Source: Acidipropionibacterium thoenii DSM 20276 (GTDB lineage: Bacteria; Actinomycetota; Actinomycetes; Propionibacteriales; Propionibacteriaceae). Taken from it: DNA of 64,000 nt. Location of the stretch: positions 325,404 to 389,403 of the forward strand of contig NZ_KE384019.1 in the NCBI RefSeq assembly GCF_000423445.1. Reading direction: 5' to 3'. A program made the translations under genes and the position numbers. The notes below the pieces were generated by a model. It was not told the origin of the DNA. It searched no databases and saw only the letters and a list, made by a program, of their open reading frames with translations. Positions 1-7,828 of this stretch are shown here, piece by piece; within the stretch, counting starts at the first letter, position 1; every line of letters starts with the position of its first letter.

Positions 1-396
1 ACCCTCCCCGATTCCGAGCAGGACGCGGTCACCCCCGAGACCGGCGCCGAGCAGGCTCCGGGAACCGAGGCCGCGGTGACCGAGTCGCTGCCGACCGTCG
101 ACGACGTCATCGAGGCGATGAAGGACGTCATCGATCCCGAGCTGATGGTCAACGTGGTCGATCTGGGCCTGGTCTACGGGGTTCAGATCGATGAGCACGC
201 CGATGTCACCATCGACATGACGCTGACCAGCCCGACCTGCCCGCTCACCGACCGCCTGGAGTACGACACCCAGACGGTGCTGGAGGGCATCGTCAACTCC
301 GTGGCGATCAACTGGGTGTGGTTGCCGCCGTGGGGTCTGGAGCGGATCACCGAGGATGGCAGGGCCCAGCTCCAGGCGATCGGATTCAACGTCTGA
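1..396 (+). CDS. Metal-sulfur cluster assembly factor (DUF59/MIP18, SufT-like), 5' end probably outside window
   Basis: Small MIP18/DUF59 family protein, the kind that acts as a SufT-like factor in cytosolic iron-sulfur cluster maturation. The family signature is visible as DPELMVNVVDLGLVY followed by TSPTCPLTD with its single conserved cysteine (residue 55 counted from the GTG at 76). The frame is open without a stop back to base 1, giving an acidic Thr/Pro/Glu-rich N-terminal extension, so the true start may lie before the window; the GTG at 76 is the first start visible and would give 106 residues. In actinobacteria this gene commonly closes the suf operon, but the neighbours that would prove it are not in view. 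Family call firm; the pathway partner is inferred. Confidence 0.85.
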   Translation, partial: TLPDSEQDAVTPETGAEQAPGTEAAVTESLPTVDDVIEAMKDVIDPELMVNVVDLGLVYGVQIDEHADVTIDMTLTSPTCPLTDRLEYDTQTVLEGIVNSVAINWVWLPPWGLERITEDGRAQLQAIGFNV

Positions 397-431
397 TACT
401 TGCCGGTACCTGACCAGCAGTCGAAGACGGC

Positions 432-1313
432 TCAGCCGTCCAGGTCGTCGGTGGAGAAGGTGTCGCACTGCTCCACGCCGGTGTGGAAACCGCGCTGGGT
501 CCAGTAGACGCGCATCTTCGAGGAGCCGTGGGTCCAGGCGTCCTGGTCCACCTGGCCCTGTGCCTGCTGCTGGATGTGGTCGTCACCGACTGCCTTCGCG
601 GCATCCACCACCTTGGCGATGTCATCGGCGGTGACGTTCTCGATGAGGTCGTCGGGATTGTCGGAGGCCCACTTGAGGTAGGCCCCGGCATAGCAGTCGG
701 CCTGCAGCTCCAGGCGTACCGAGTTGGAGTGGGCCCCGGTCTGGTTGCCCGATGCATGGGCCTTCGCCAGGGTGCCGAGCAGGTCCTGTGCGTGGTGGCC
801 GTACTCATGGGCGATGACATAGGCCTCGGCCGCAGTGCTGGACCGGGTGCCGAGCTCCTGGAACAGCTGGGACAGGAAGCTGGTGTCCAGATACACCAAC
901 TTGTCGGCCGAGCAGTAGAAGGGGCCCGTCTCGGAGCTGGCCGTCCCGCAACCAGTGCTGATCTGACCGCTGAAGGGCTTGATCCTCGCCTTGGTGTAGC
1001 CGTTGATCTGAGTTCCCCAGAACTGGTTGACGCTGGTGGCGTAGGCCGCCCACCGGCAGTTCGGATCCCGGTTGGCGTCGGCCCCGGTCTGGCAGCTGGA
1101 GCTGGCAGTCGAGGTGGCGGTCTGTTGGCTGCTCGTCCCGTCGTCAGTGCCCAGGATGTCGGCAGGATTGATGCCGAGGACCAGGGCCAGGATGATCACC
1201 ACGACTCCGGCGCCACCGCCGAGAGCGATCCTGCCGCCGCCGCCCCGTCCGGGGCCGCCGCCACTGGAGTCGATCGAGTCGGAGTCGATTCGTGCGTCGT
1301 TCTTGAAGTCCAT
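432..1313 (-). CDS. Neutral zinc metallopeptidase, YpfJ/KPN_02809 family
   Basis: Membrane-anchored zinc metallopeptidase of the YpfJ (KPN_02809) family, 293 residues. A Gly-rich cytosolic N-terminus is followed by one transmembrane segment at about residues 29-49 and a Thr/Ser-rich linker, then the catalytic domain. The zinc-binding HEYGH motif sits at about residues 169-173, with a downstream LELQADCYAG segment (about 203-213) that carries the expected third-ligand glutamate. Four cysteines in the outer part suggest disulfides. The ATG at 1313 is chosen because AGGAG lies a few bases upstream; longer in-frame starts would add an unlikely Arg-rich tail. Physiological substrate unknown in this family. 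It converges with the Fe-S gene and stands alone. Confidence 0.88.
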   Translation of the reverse strand: MDFKNDARIDSDSIDSSGGGPGRGGGGRIALGGGAGVVVIILALVLGINPADILGTDDGTSSQQTATSTASSSCQTGADANRDPNCRWAAYATSVNQFWGTQINGYTKARIKPFSGQISTGCGTASSETGPFYCSADKLVYLDTSFLSQLFQELGTRSSTAAEAYVIAHEYGHHAQDLLGTLAKAHASGNQTGAHSNSVRLELQADCYAGAYLKWASDNPDDLIENVTADDIAKVVDAAKAVGDDHIQQQAQGQVDQDAWTHGSSKMRVYWTQRGFHTGVEQCDTFSTDDLDG

Positions 1314-1427
1314 GACTCTCCTGGATGAGCCGACGAGGTCCTGAGCTCGTCGACGGGTGAAAAGCGCCAGTCGGAGGACTGCCCGGCGATCGCAGGATAG
1401 TCGAGCCGGTGCCCCCCGCGGCAAGGG

Positions 1428-1778
1428 TCAGACGGCGAACCAGAAGACGACCGACGCCACCGCGACCAGGCCAGGCAGTGCGATGGTGATGATGGTGCTC
1501 CATCGACGCGGCACCCAGGTCTGGCTGAGGATGCCGATGATCGCCCCGAGCGCAGCGGCGGCGACCGCTGACCCCCAGTAGGTGGCGGGTTCCCCGGGCC
1601 GGCAGCCTGCCAGCGAGGAGTCGCACAGGCTCCACCAGCCCAGGTAGCCGAAGATGGCGATGCCGATCACGGCGACGACCACCCCGATGGTGACCCAGAT
1701 GGAGTACCGCCGCCATGCCCGTATGTCGGCGGCCAGCTCCTCGTCGTCCTCGGGTGCTGCTCGCCGTGGTGCTGCCAT
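1428..1778 (-). CDS. Small integral membrane protein, function unknown
   Basis: Hypothetical membrane protein of about 116 residues. A charged cytosolic N-terminus (RRAAPEDDEELAADIRAW) precedes a hydrophobic segment (WVTIGVVVAVIGIAIFGYLGWW), a short outer loop with two cysteines (WSLCDSSLAGC) that could form a disulfide, and two more hydrophobic segments ending exactly at the C-terminus. I do not recognise the family. Start choice is uncertain: ATG codons at 1778 and 1787 and a further start at 1808 are all in frame and none has a clear ribosome-binding site. It lies upstream of the metallopeptidase gene on the same strand, 114 bases away, and diverges from the acetyltransferase at 1844. Confidence 0.6.
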   Translation of the reverse strand: MAAPRRAAPEDDEELAADIRAWRRYSIWVTIGVVVAVIGIAIFGYLGWWSLCDSSLAGCRPGEPATYWGSAVAAAALGAIIGILSQTWVPRRWSTIITIALPGLVAVASVVFWFAV

Positions 1779-1843
1779 GGCCCCCATTCTGCCCACCAGC
1801 TGATCCACTGGCCAGTGGGGGCACGCCGGGGGATACTCCCTCC

Positions 1844-2299
1844 ATGGCCCTCGTACAGCCCGAATCGACGCCGCAGGTCTTCTGCGAACCCCTCGACCGG
1901 ATGGATCCGGAGGTGTTGTACCGGCTGCTGTGGTTGCGCAGCGAGGTCTTCAACGGCGAGCAGCACTGCACCGATGACGACCTGGACGGCAGGGAGCTGG
2001 AGCCGGCGTCCCGAATGGTGTGGGCCGAGGTCGACGGTCGACCGGTCTCGACCCTGCGGATTCTCGAGGACCCCGGGGTCGTCGTGCTCGGTCGACTGGC
2101 CACCGACGCCGGCCACCGCGGCCGGGGAATCGCCGCGGCCCTGGTCCTCCGGGCCCTCCAGGAGTGCGCCGGCCGATCGGTGGCGATCCACGCCCAGGCC
2201 CACCTCAAGGACTGGTACGCCGGCTTCGGCTTCGTCGTGGACGGGGAACCCTTCGAGGAGGCCGGGATCGCGCACGTGCCGATGAGACTCACGCGCTGA
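1844..2299 (+). CDS. GNAT family N-acetyltransferase (ElaA-like)
   Basis: Compact acetyltransferase of the GNAT superfamily, 151 residues, closest in layout to the ElaA group: RSEVFNGEQHCTDDDLDG near the N-terminus and the acetyl-CoA-binding motif A region LATDAGHRGRGIAAALV in the middle, followed by a C-terminal segment ending YAGFGFVVDGEPFEEAGI. The substrate is unknown; ElaA proteins are uncharacterised small-molecule or N-terminal acetyltransferases. The ATG at 1844 is preceded by GATACT with a six-base gap and no Shine-Dalgarno sequence, consistent with a leaderless transcript. The gene is monocistronic, followed by a short hairpin and then the ABC-F gene. Confidence 0.8.
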   Translation: MALVQPESTPQVFCEPLDRMDPEVLYRLLWLRSEVFNGEQHCTDDDLDGRELEPASRMVWAEVDGRPVSTLRILEDPGVVVLGRLATDAGHRGRGIAAALVLRALQECAGRSVAIHAQAHLKDWYAGFGFVVDGEPFEEAGIAHVPMRLTR

Positions 2300-2323
2300 G
2301 CTGACAAGACGTGCACGCATTTG

Positions 2324-2337
2324 GCCGCTGGAGCGGC
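2324..2337. terminator. Short GC hairpin between acetyltransferase and ABC-F gene
   Basis: GCCGC, loop TGGA, GCGGC: a five-pair hairpin 25 bases after the acetyltransferase stop, without a T run. It may weakly terminate that transcript just before the ABC-F promoter; it is short, so this is tentative. Confidence 0.3.
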
Positions 2338-2355
2338 TGAGGGCAGGATGGTCCG

Positions 2356-3954
2356 GTGCTGCAGGTCAAGGATGTGGAGGTCCGTATCGGGGCCCGGTTG
2401 TTGCTCAACCCGGTGAGTTTCCAGGTCGCCCCGGGCGACAAGATCGGGCTGGTGGGCCGCAATGGCGCCGGAAAGACGACGCTGACCCGCATGCTGGCGG
2501 GCGAACACCTGCCCACCGCCGGCACCATCACCCGAACCGGGCAACTGGGATATCTTCCCCAGGACCCGCGTGATCCCGATCTGTCGCAGCTGGCCAGTGA
2601 CCGCATCCTGTCGGCCCGCGGGCTGGCCCACATCCTCGAGAAGATGCAGAGCCTCGAGGAGCAGATGTCCTCGAGCGACGAGGCCCTCCGTGAGAAGGCG
2701 ATGGACAACTACTCCAAGGCCGAGGCCCGCCTGATGGCCGCCGGCGGCTACGGGGCCGAGGCCGAGGCCGCCCGGATCTCGGCGAACCTGGCGCTGCCCG
2801 ACCGGGTTCTCGGTCAGCCCCTGGGCAACCTGTCCGGTGGCCAGCGGCGTCGCGTCGAGCTGGCCCGGATCCTGTTCTCGGGGGCGGACACCCTGCTGCT
2901 CGACGAGCCGACCAACCACCTGGACGCCGACTCCATCAACTGGCTGCGCAGCTTCCTGCAGACCTACCAGGGTGGGGTCCTGATGATCTCCCACAACACC
3001 GAACTGGTCGGCGAGACTGTCAACAAGGTCTTCCACCTGGATGCCAACCGGGCCACTCTCGACATCTACTCGATGAACTGGAGGCGCTACCTCATCCAGC
3101 GTGCCGCCGATGAGAAGCGCCGCCACAAGGAGCGGCTCAACGCCGAACGGAAGGCCTCGGCGCTGATGGCCCAGGCCGACAAGCTGCACGCCAAGGCCAC
3201 CAAGGCGGTCGCCGCCCAGAACATGGCCAAGCGGGCTCAACGGCTGCTGTCCGGGGTCGAGGGGGAGCGGGCTGACGACAAGGTCGCCGCGATCCGTTTC
3301 CCCAGCCCGGCCCCCTGCGGCAAGACCCCGTTGACCGCCCACAATCTCACCAAGACCTACGGATCCCTGGAGGTCTTCACCGGGGTGGACCTGGCCATCG
3401 ACCGCGGCTCCCAGGTGGTGGTGCTGGGTCTCAACGGCGCCGGCAAGACCACCCTGCTGCGCATCCTGGCAGGGGTGGAGACTCCCGACACCGGTGAGGT
3501 GATCCCCGGCCATGGGCTGAAGATCGGTTACTTCGCCCAGGAGCACGATCTCATTGAGATGGACCGCACGGTACTGGACAACATGGCCCGCAGCGCCGGG
3601 GACATGACAGATACCGATATCCGCAAGATCCTCGGCTCCTTCCTGTTCACCGGTGATGACGTCGACAAGCCCGCCGGAGTGCTCTCGGGTGGCGAGAAGA
3701 CCCGGTTGGCGCTGGCCATGCTGGTGGTCTCCTCGGCCAACGTGTTGCTGCTCGACGAGCCCACCAACAACCTGGACCCGGCCAGCCGCGAGCAGGTGCT
3801 GGATGCCATCGCCCACTTCGGTGGGGCGATCGTCCTGGTGACCCACGACGAGGGCGCGGTCCAGGCTCTGGAGCCCGACCGGGTGCTGGTGCTACCGGAG
3901 GGCACCGAGGACCTGTGGGGGCCCGACTACCAGGACCTCATCGAACTGGCCTGA
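2356..3954 (+). CDS. ABC-F family ATPase (Uup/EttA-type ribosome-associated)
   Basis: Soluble ABC-F protein of 532 residues with two ATPase modules on one chain and no membrane segment. Module 1 has Walker A GRNGAGKTT (about 35-43), signature LSGGQRRR (159-166) and Walker B TLLLDEPTNHLD; module 2 repeats these as GLNGAGKTT, LSGGEKTRLAL and VLLLDEPTNNLD. The inter-module linker is rich in Lys/Arg/Ala (EKRRHKERLNAERKASALM), as expected for the P-site tRNA-interaction motif. Family members act on the ribosome as translation factors or antibiotic-protection proteins; no resistance determinant is adjacent, so a housekeeping Uup/EttA-like role is more likely. Starts at GTG, with CAGGAT six bases before it and no Shine-Dalgarno. 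Confidence 0.9.
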   Translation: MLQVKDVEVRIGARLLLNPVSFQVAPGDKIGLVGRNGAGKTTLTRMLAGEHLPTAGTITRTGQLGYLPQDPRDPDLSQLASDRILSARGLAHILEKMQSLEEQMSSSDEALREKAMDNYSKAEARLMAAGGYGAEAEAARISANLALPDRVLGQPLGNLSGGQRRRVELARILFSGADTLLLDEPTNHLDADSINWLRSFLQTYQGGVLMISHNTELVGETVNKVFHLDANRATLDIYSMNWRRYLIQRAADEKRRHKERLNAERKASALMAQADKLHAKATKAVAAQNMAKRAQRLLSGVEGERADDKVAAIRFPSPAPCGKTPLTAHNLTKTYGSLEVFTGVDLAIDRGSQVVVLGLNGAGKTTLLRILAGVETPDTGEVIPGHGLKIGYFAQEHDLIEMDRTVLDNMARSAGDMTDTDIRKILGSFLFTGDDVDKPAGVLSGGEKTRLALAMLVVSSANVLLLDEPTNNLDPASREQVLDAIAHFGGAIVLVTHDEGAVQALEPDRVLVLPEGTEDLWGPDYQDLIELA

Positions 3955-4000
3955 GCGGGCTCTCCCATTCCATTGCTGGTCTGCCCTAGCATGATCGCGA

Positions 4001-4016
4001 GACCGGCCGGCCGGTC
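4001..4016. repeat. 16-bp perfect palindrome upstream of HTH gene
   Basis: GACCGGCCGGCCGGTC is perfectly self-complementary and sits 50 bases before the ATG of the HTH protein, shortly after a possible -10 (TAGCAT, 3987-3992). It could be an operator for autoregulation or a 5'-UTR hairpin; it could also contribute to termination of the ABC-F transcript. Confidence 0.5.
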
Positions 4017-4066
4017 CCGCCGGCAGTCGATGAACGCAGTCCCGAGGCGAGTCAGTGGAGGTCCAG

Positions 4067-4576
4067 ATGCCCGAACGCCAGGCCAGAGTTGTCGGAGACG
4101 AGCGTCAGGTGCTGGCCACTGAGCTGGCCCGGCGGTACACCGAGGGCGCGTCGATCCGGTCGCTGGCGCAGCAGTCCGGTAGGTCATACGGTCTGACCCG
4201 GCGTCTGCTGGCCGAGGCCGGGGTCGAGTTCAGGGCTCGTGGCGGCATCGATCCGAGTTCTCCCGAGACTGCGGCGGAGCGCCGGAGCAGCCGATCCGAT
4301 GACGCGGCCGATCAGGATGCAGGGGCCGATCAGGATGCAGGGGCCGCGCAGGAGCTGGCCGACGCCGAGGCCAAGGCGCAGGCCATGTCCCGCAAGGCGG
4401 ACAAGCGGCTCTCCAAGGCACTGCGCAAGCGTGCAGAACTCACCAAGGCCAACAGCTCCAGGAAACAGCGCAAGTCGGCCAAGAAGAAGGTCTCGAAGCG
4501 CCGGCGCAAGGCCGACCGTGCTGCCGAGCGGCTGCAGAGGATCCGCGAGCAGATGGCCGCCCGCGTCAGCAGCTGA
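4067..4576 (+). CDS. Helix-turn-helix protein with Lys/Arg-rich C-terminal tail
   Basis: Putative nucleic-acid-binding protein of 169 residues. Residues about 10-60 match the small actinobacterial HTH family (LARRYTEGASIRSLAQQSGR followed by SYGLTRRLLAEAGVEF), normally a stand-alone protein of about 70 residues. Here it carries an added tail: an acidic DQDAGADQDAGA repeat encoded by an 18-base direct repeat (about 4312-4347), then about 80 residues dominated by Lys, Arg and Ala (KADKRLSKALRKRAELTKAN, KKKVSKRRRKADR) that should form a basic helix resembling histone-like tails. The ATG at 4067 is preferred over the GTG at 4055 because GGAGG (4057-4061) lies five bases upstream. It may be nucleoid-associated; that role is inferred. 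Confidence 0.75.
   Translation: MPERQARVVGDERQVLATELARRYTEGASIRSLAQQSGRSYGLTRRLLAEAGVEFRARGGIDPSSPETAAERRSSRSDDAADQDAGADQDAGAAQELADAEAKAQAMSRKADKRLSKALRKRAELTKANSSRKQRKSAKKKVSKRRRKADRAAERLQRIREQMAARVSS
4312..4347 (+). repeat. Two tandem 18-bp repeats inside the HTH gene
   Basis: Two identical adjacent copies of GATCAGGATGCAGGGGCC (starting about 4312) encode DQDAGA twice in the linker between the HTH and the basic tail. In-frame tandem repeats of this kind can vary in copy number without breaking the gene. Confidence 0.8.
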
Positions 4577-4682
4577 GTCGCGGCTCTGCCGGGGTCGCCG
4601 GAGATGTCCGGTGCCTGCGCTGCTGGTGGCTTCAGCAGGGCTCCGGGGACCTCATCCGGGGGAGTGGTGGGACCGTCCTGTG

Positions 4683-5531
4683 TCAGCCCGGTTCCCTGCG
4701 GGTGAAGGTGGTGACCTCCACCGCGAAGGTGACCTCGATGGGTCCGGTGAGGTCGAGATGGGTGGTGTGATGAGCGCTGGGACCCATCTGGACGACATCG
4801 GCGGCCAGTTCGGGGCTCAGCGTCATGGTGTGCTGGACGGCCTCGACGGTACATGGGTCGAAGGAGCCGGCCAGGGACCTGACCATCTGCTCGCGCTTGT
4901 CGGGTTGGATGCCGATCATCCCGGTCGCCTCTCGCAGCGCGGCCAGATGGTGGGGCATCGGCGTGACGACCGAGAGCAGCCCGCCCGGGGCCAGCACGCG
5001 GTGGAACTCGCCACCATTGCGCGGAGCGAAGACGCACACCAGGGCGTCCACCGCGCCGCTGCGGACCGGCAGCCCCTGCCAGGTGTCGGCGACGATGGCG
5101 GCCATCCGGGGATGGGCCTTGGCGGCCCGCCGGATGGCGGCCACCGAGATGTCGGAGGCCAGGCCGTGGGCGTCCCCCACAGCGTCGAGAACCCGAGCCA
5201 GATGGTGTCCGGTTCCTGCTCCGGCCTCCAGGATCCGTCGGGAACCGGCCAGGCGGCGTGCGATCACCCGGTCGAGCGGATCGAAGATCCCGGCCTCCAG
5301 CGCCCTGGTCCGTGAGGCCACCATCTCGGGGGTGTCGGCATTGACGCCAGGAGGTGCCGGGATCATCGTCAGATGACCCTGTCTGGCGACGTCCAGGCTG
5401 TGACCCGAGGAGCAGCGAAGTGTCCGGCCCGTCAGCCTCAGCGGCTCCTCGCCGCCATGCTGGCGCCGGCAGACCGGGCAGATCAGCCAGTCGGCGACCT
5501 GGGCCAGGCCCCCGTTCACCGCTGAGCCCAT
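4683..5531 (-). CDS. 23S rRNA (guanine-N1) methyltransferase, RlmA family
   Basis: SAM-dependent methyltransferase of 282 residues with the RlmA architecture. The N-terminal zinc-binding module is visible as CPVC (C18, C21) and CSSGH (C40, H44), and is followed by the class I fold with motif I ILEAGAGTGHHL. RlmA enzymes methylate N1 of G745 (RlmAI) or G748 (RlmAII/TlrB) in helix 35 of 23S rRNA; Gram-positive members are usually of the G748 type, and TlrB contributes to tylosin resistance. The position specificity cannot be read from the sequence. It is the last gene of a minus-strand unit, 13 bases after the SURF1 gene. Confidence 0.82.
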   Translation of the reverse strand: MGSAVNGGLAQVADWLICPVCRRQHGGEEPLRLTGRTLRCSSGHSLDVARQGHLTMIPAPPGVNADTPEMVASRTRALEAGIFDPLDRVIARRLAGSRRILEAGAGTGHHLARVLDAVGDAHGLASDISVAAIRRAAKAHPRMAAIVADTWQGLPVRSGAVDALVCVFAPRNGGEFHRVLAPGGLLSVVTPMPHHLAALREATGMIGIQPDKREQMVRSLAGSFDPCTVEAVQHTMTLSPELAADVVQMGPSAHHTTHLDLTGPIEVTFAVEVTTFTRREPG

Positions 5532-5544
5532 CTCGGACGGTCCA

Positions 5545-6444
5545 TCAGCGGGATCGCCCCTGGTCGCCGGAGGAACCGTGCTGTCCGGTGGCCGGGGAGC
5601 CCCCGGTCGCCGGGGAGGGTGAACTCCCGGCCTGGATCGGGACGCCGTTGCGGGTGGCCGGCTTGCCGATCGGTGCAGCCTTCCGGGCCCTGGCCCGTGC
5701 CGCCAGGGTGCCGCGCTTCCTGCGATCCCTGATGTCTCCGCGGACCAGGATGAACAGCCCTCCGACAGCGATCACTGTGAAGCAGAACCACTGGATGGCG
5801 TAGGACAGGTGAGGTCCCTCGTCGAGCTCGGGCAGCGGTACCGGGGTGATCCGGGCGGACTGGACCGGATCGGAGCCGGCCAGCATGATGTAGCCGTTGA
5901 CGTAGGACCGGTCCTGGGACCTGCCGATCGCATCGGAGTTGATGAGCCGTGCCCGGCCCTCGACGGGGACCACCGCAGTGGCCTTGCCGTTCTCATTGCC
6001 GCGCACATAGCCGGTCACCGTCACCCGGCCCGAAGGGGGCGCCGGGATGTCGCTGACGTCGGGGTCGGTGCCGTTGTCATCGCGGGGGATGAAGCCCCGG
6101 TCGATCAGCACCGTGCGGCCGTCGTCGGTCAGCAGCGGGGTGACGATCTCGCTGCCCTGCTGGTCGCCGACCTTGCGGTAGCGGATCTGCAGCTGGTCCG
6201 AGGCCTGGTAGTGGCCGGTCACCCGGACCCTGGTCCATTGGTCATCCCCGTTGATGACCTTGCCTGCGGTGAACACCGTGGCCCAGTCGACGACCGGCTC
6301 GTTCTCGTGGGCGTGGATGATCGCATTGGCCTCGCGGCGCCCCGACAGCCGGTGCAGCTGCCACTCTCCCAGGCGCACCATCACTGCTGCCAGGATCGCG
6401 ACGAACAGCGCCATCACGATCCATCGCAGCCACAACTTCCTCAC
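5545..6444 (-). CDS. SURF1 family cytochrome oxidase biogenesis protein
   Basis: SURF1-like membrane protein involved in cytochrome c oxidase assembly or heme delivery. It has the family's two-helix topology: an N-terminal transmembrane segment (WLRWIVMALFVAILAAVMV) running into the conserved LGEWQLHRL motif, a large extracytoplasmic domain, then a C-terminal LSYAIQWFCFTVIAVGGLF helix. An Ala/Pro/Gly/Ser-rich tail of about 60 residues follows. The GTG at 6444 gives a standard N-terminus of 299 residues; an ATG at 6495 is in frame but would overlap the upstream DUF3099 gene by 41 bases. The DUF3099-SURF1 pairing beside fabG-fabI is a recurrent actinobacterial arrangement. Confidence 0.85.
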   Translation of the reverse strand: MRKLWLRWIVMALFVAILAAVMVRLGEWQLHRLSGRREANAIIHAHENEPVVDWATVFTAGKVINGDDQWTRVRVTGHYQASDQLQIRYRKVGDQQGSEIVTPLLTDDGRTVLIDRGFIPRDDNGTDPDVSDIPAPPSGRVTVTGYVRGNENGKATAVVPVEGRARLINSDAIGRSQDRSYVNGYIMLAGSDPVQSARITPVPLPELDEGPHLSYAIQWFCFTVIAVGGLFILVRGDIRDRRKRGTLAARARARKAAPIGKPATRNGVPIQAGSSPSPATGGSPATGQHGSSGDQGRSR

Positions 6445-6454
6445 GGGTGCGAGC

Positions 6455-6877
6455 CTAGTCGCTGGTCTGGTCGGTGCCCTGCCCGTCGGCGTCATCCCCC
6501 TCCTCGGCGAGCTGTCCGGGGATGGTCACCGCCGAACCGAGCTCCGGCACCGCCCCGGGCTGCCCGGCTCTGCCCACGGTGGCGGAGCGACGGTCGTCGA
6601 CATTTCCCAGCAGCACCGCGATCGCCGGCAGGAAGGCCGCCCCGGGAACGAAGAACCAGCGCCACGGGCTGGGGGCCAGTACCAGCCCGATGAAGCATGC
6701 CGTCCGGATCGCCATCGAGATGAGGTAGCGCTTCTGGCGGGTCTCCAGATCCTGGGAGGCCGATGGCCGGGCCGCGGTGATGAGGTGGCCTGCGTGACGC
6801 CGTGACCGGCCACGCCCACCGGTGCGACCGGCGTCGCTGGGGTGTGGCGTCCTCGACGGAACGGAAGCGGGCACCAT
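6455..6877 (-). CDS. DUF3099 domain membrane protein
   Basis: Small membrane protein of about 140 residues with the DUF3099 signature: LITAARPSASQDLETRQKRY, then two hydrophobic segments (LISMAIRTACFIGLVLAP and WRWFFVPGAAFLPAIAVLLGN). The C-terminus is acidic and disordered. Function is unknown, but the gene is conserved in actinobacteria next to fabG/fabI and SURF1, as here. Start is ambiguous: the ATG at 6877 has no ribosome-binding site, while the GTG one codon later (6874) is exactly six bases from TACCCT (plus-strand 6881-6886), which would make it a leaderless start. First gene of the DUF3099-SURF1-rlmA unit. Confidence 0.8.
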   Translation of the reverse strand: MVPASVPSRTPHPSDAGRTGGRGRSRRHAGHLITAARPSASQDLETRQKRYLISMAIRTACFIGLVLAPSPWRWFFVPGAAFLPAIAVLLGNVDDRRSATVGRAGQPGAVPELGSAVTIPGQLAEEGDDADGQGTDQTSD

Positions 6878-6999
6878 TTCAGGGTAGATCGCATTGCGGG
6901 CTGTGGGGACTGCACAGACAGCTGCGCCGGAGGTTGTGCTGCCAGCGCACCGGTCGCCGCAGGGCCGGGCGGCCGTGGCTGTGGAGTGCCGGTGGGCGA

Positions 7000-7005
7000 T
7001 AGATT
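7000..7005 (+). promoter_or_regulatory. -10 hexamer TAGATT for leaderless fabG
   Basis: TAGATT lies seven bases before the fabG ATG and there is no Shine-Dalgarno sequence, so transcription probably starts at or next to the start codon. No good -35 is visible. Confidence 0.5.
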
Positions 7006-7012
7006 CGGTGTC

Positions 7013-7738
7013 ATGACTGTTGAGGACCCAGGCCAGGGGCGCGTCGCGCTCGTCACCGGCGGCTCGCGCGGCATCGGCGCTGCGATTGCCCGGGCACTGG
7101 CGGCCGACGGCTACCGGGTGGCGGCCACCAGCCGCAGCGGAACCGCTCCCGAAGGCGTCCTGCCGGTGGTCTGCGACGTCACCGATGCCGCCTCGGTGGA
7201 CGCGGCCTTCGCCACCGTGGAGGCCGAACTCGGCCCCGTCGAGGTGCTCATCGCCAATGCCGGGATCACCAAGGACACCCTGCTGGCCCGGATGAGCGAG
7301 GAGGACTTCACCTCCGTCCTGGACACCAACCTCACCGGGGCCTACCGGGTGATCCGGCGCGCGGCTCGAGCCATGACCCGGGCCCGGTTCGGCCGCATTG
7401 TCGTGATGTCGTCGGTGGTGGGGCTGCTGGGCTCACCGGGTCAGGTGAACTACGCCGCCTCCAAGGCCGGCCTGATCGGCATCGCCCGCAGCGTCTCCAG
7501 GGAGCTCGGCGCCCGCGGGATCACCTGCAATGTGGTCGCCCCCGGATTCATCGCCACCGACATGACGGCCTCGCTGCCCGACAAGACCGTCGAGGACTAC
7601 ACAATGCGGATCCCGGCCCGTCGGCTGGGGGAGGTCGACGACGTCGTCAACGCCGTACGCTTCCTGGCCAGCGATGCCACCTCCTACATCACCGGCGCCG
7701 TCATCCCGGTCGACGGCGGCCTGGGGATGGGGCACTGA
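7013..7738 (+). CDS. fabG: 3-oxoacyl-[acyl-carrier-protein] reductase
   Basis: NADPH-dependent beta-ketoacyl-ACP reductase of type II fatty acid synthesis, 241 residues, a short-chain dehydrogenase. The cofactor loop TGGSRGIG is at 15-22, NAG at 82-84, and the catalytic tetrad Asn106, Ser134, Tyr147 and Lys151 (VNYAASKAG) is complete. The C-terminal SYITGAVIPVDGGLGMGH matches FabG closely. The ATG at 7013 begins the typical length; starts further upstream would add about 57 residues with no family counterpart. It forms an operon with fabI 90 bases downstream, equivalent to mabA-inhA in mycobacteria. Confidence 0.93.
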   Translation: MTVEDPGQGRVALVTGGSRGIGAAIARALAADGYRVAATSRSGTAPEGVLPVVCDVTDAASVDAAFATVEAELGPVEVLIANAGITKDTLLARMSEEDFTSVLDTNLTGAYRVIRRAARAMTRARFGRIVVMSSVVGLLGSPGQVNYAASKAGLIGIARSVSRELGARGITCNVVAPGFIATDMTASLPDKTVEDYTMRIPARRLGEVDDVVNAVRFLASDATSYITGAVIPVDGGLGMGH

Positions 7739-7828
7739 GACCGGCCCACCCCAACCGCCACTCACGCAGTCGGACACCTTCACGGCTGCCCACTCAACAA
7801 TTGAAGATCTACCGAAAGGCTTGAAGCA

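Noticed and set aside
1144..3846. 900-codon open frame on the minus strand across the ABC-F gene
   Set aside because: It is antisense to a gene with two complete ATPase modules; its translation is low-complexity and Gly/Arg/Gln-rich, a common artefact of G+C-rich codon bias.
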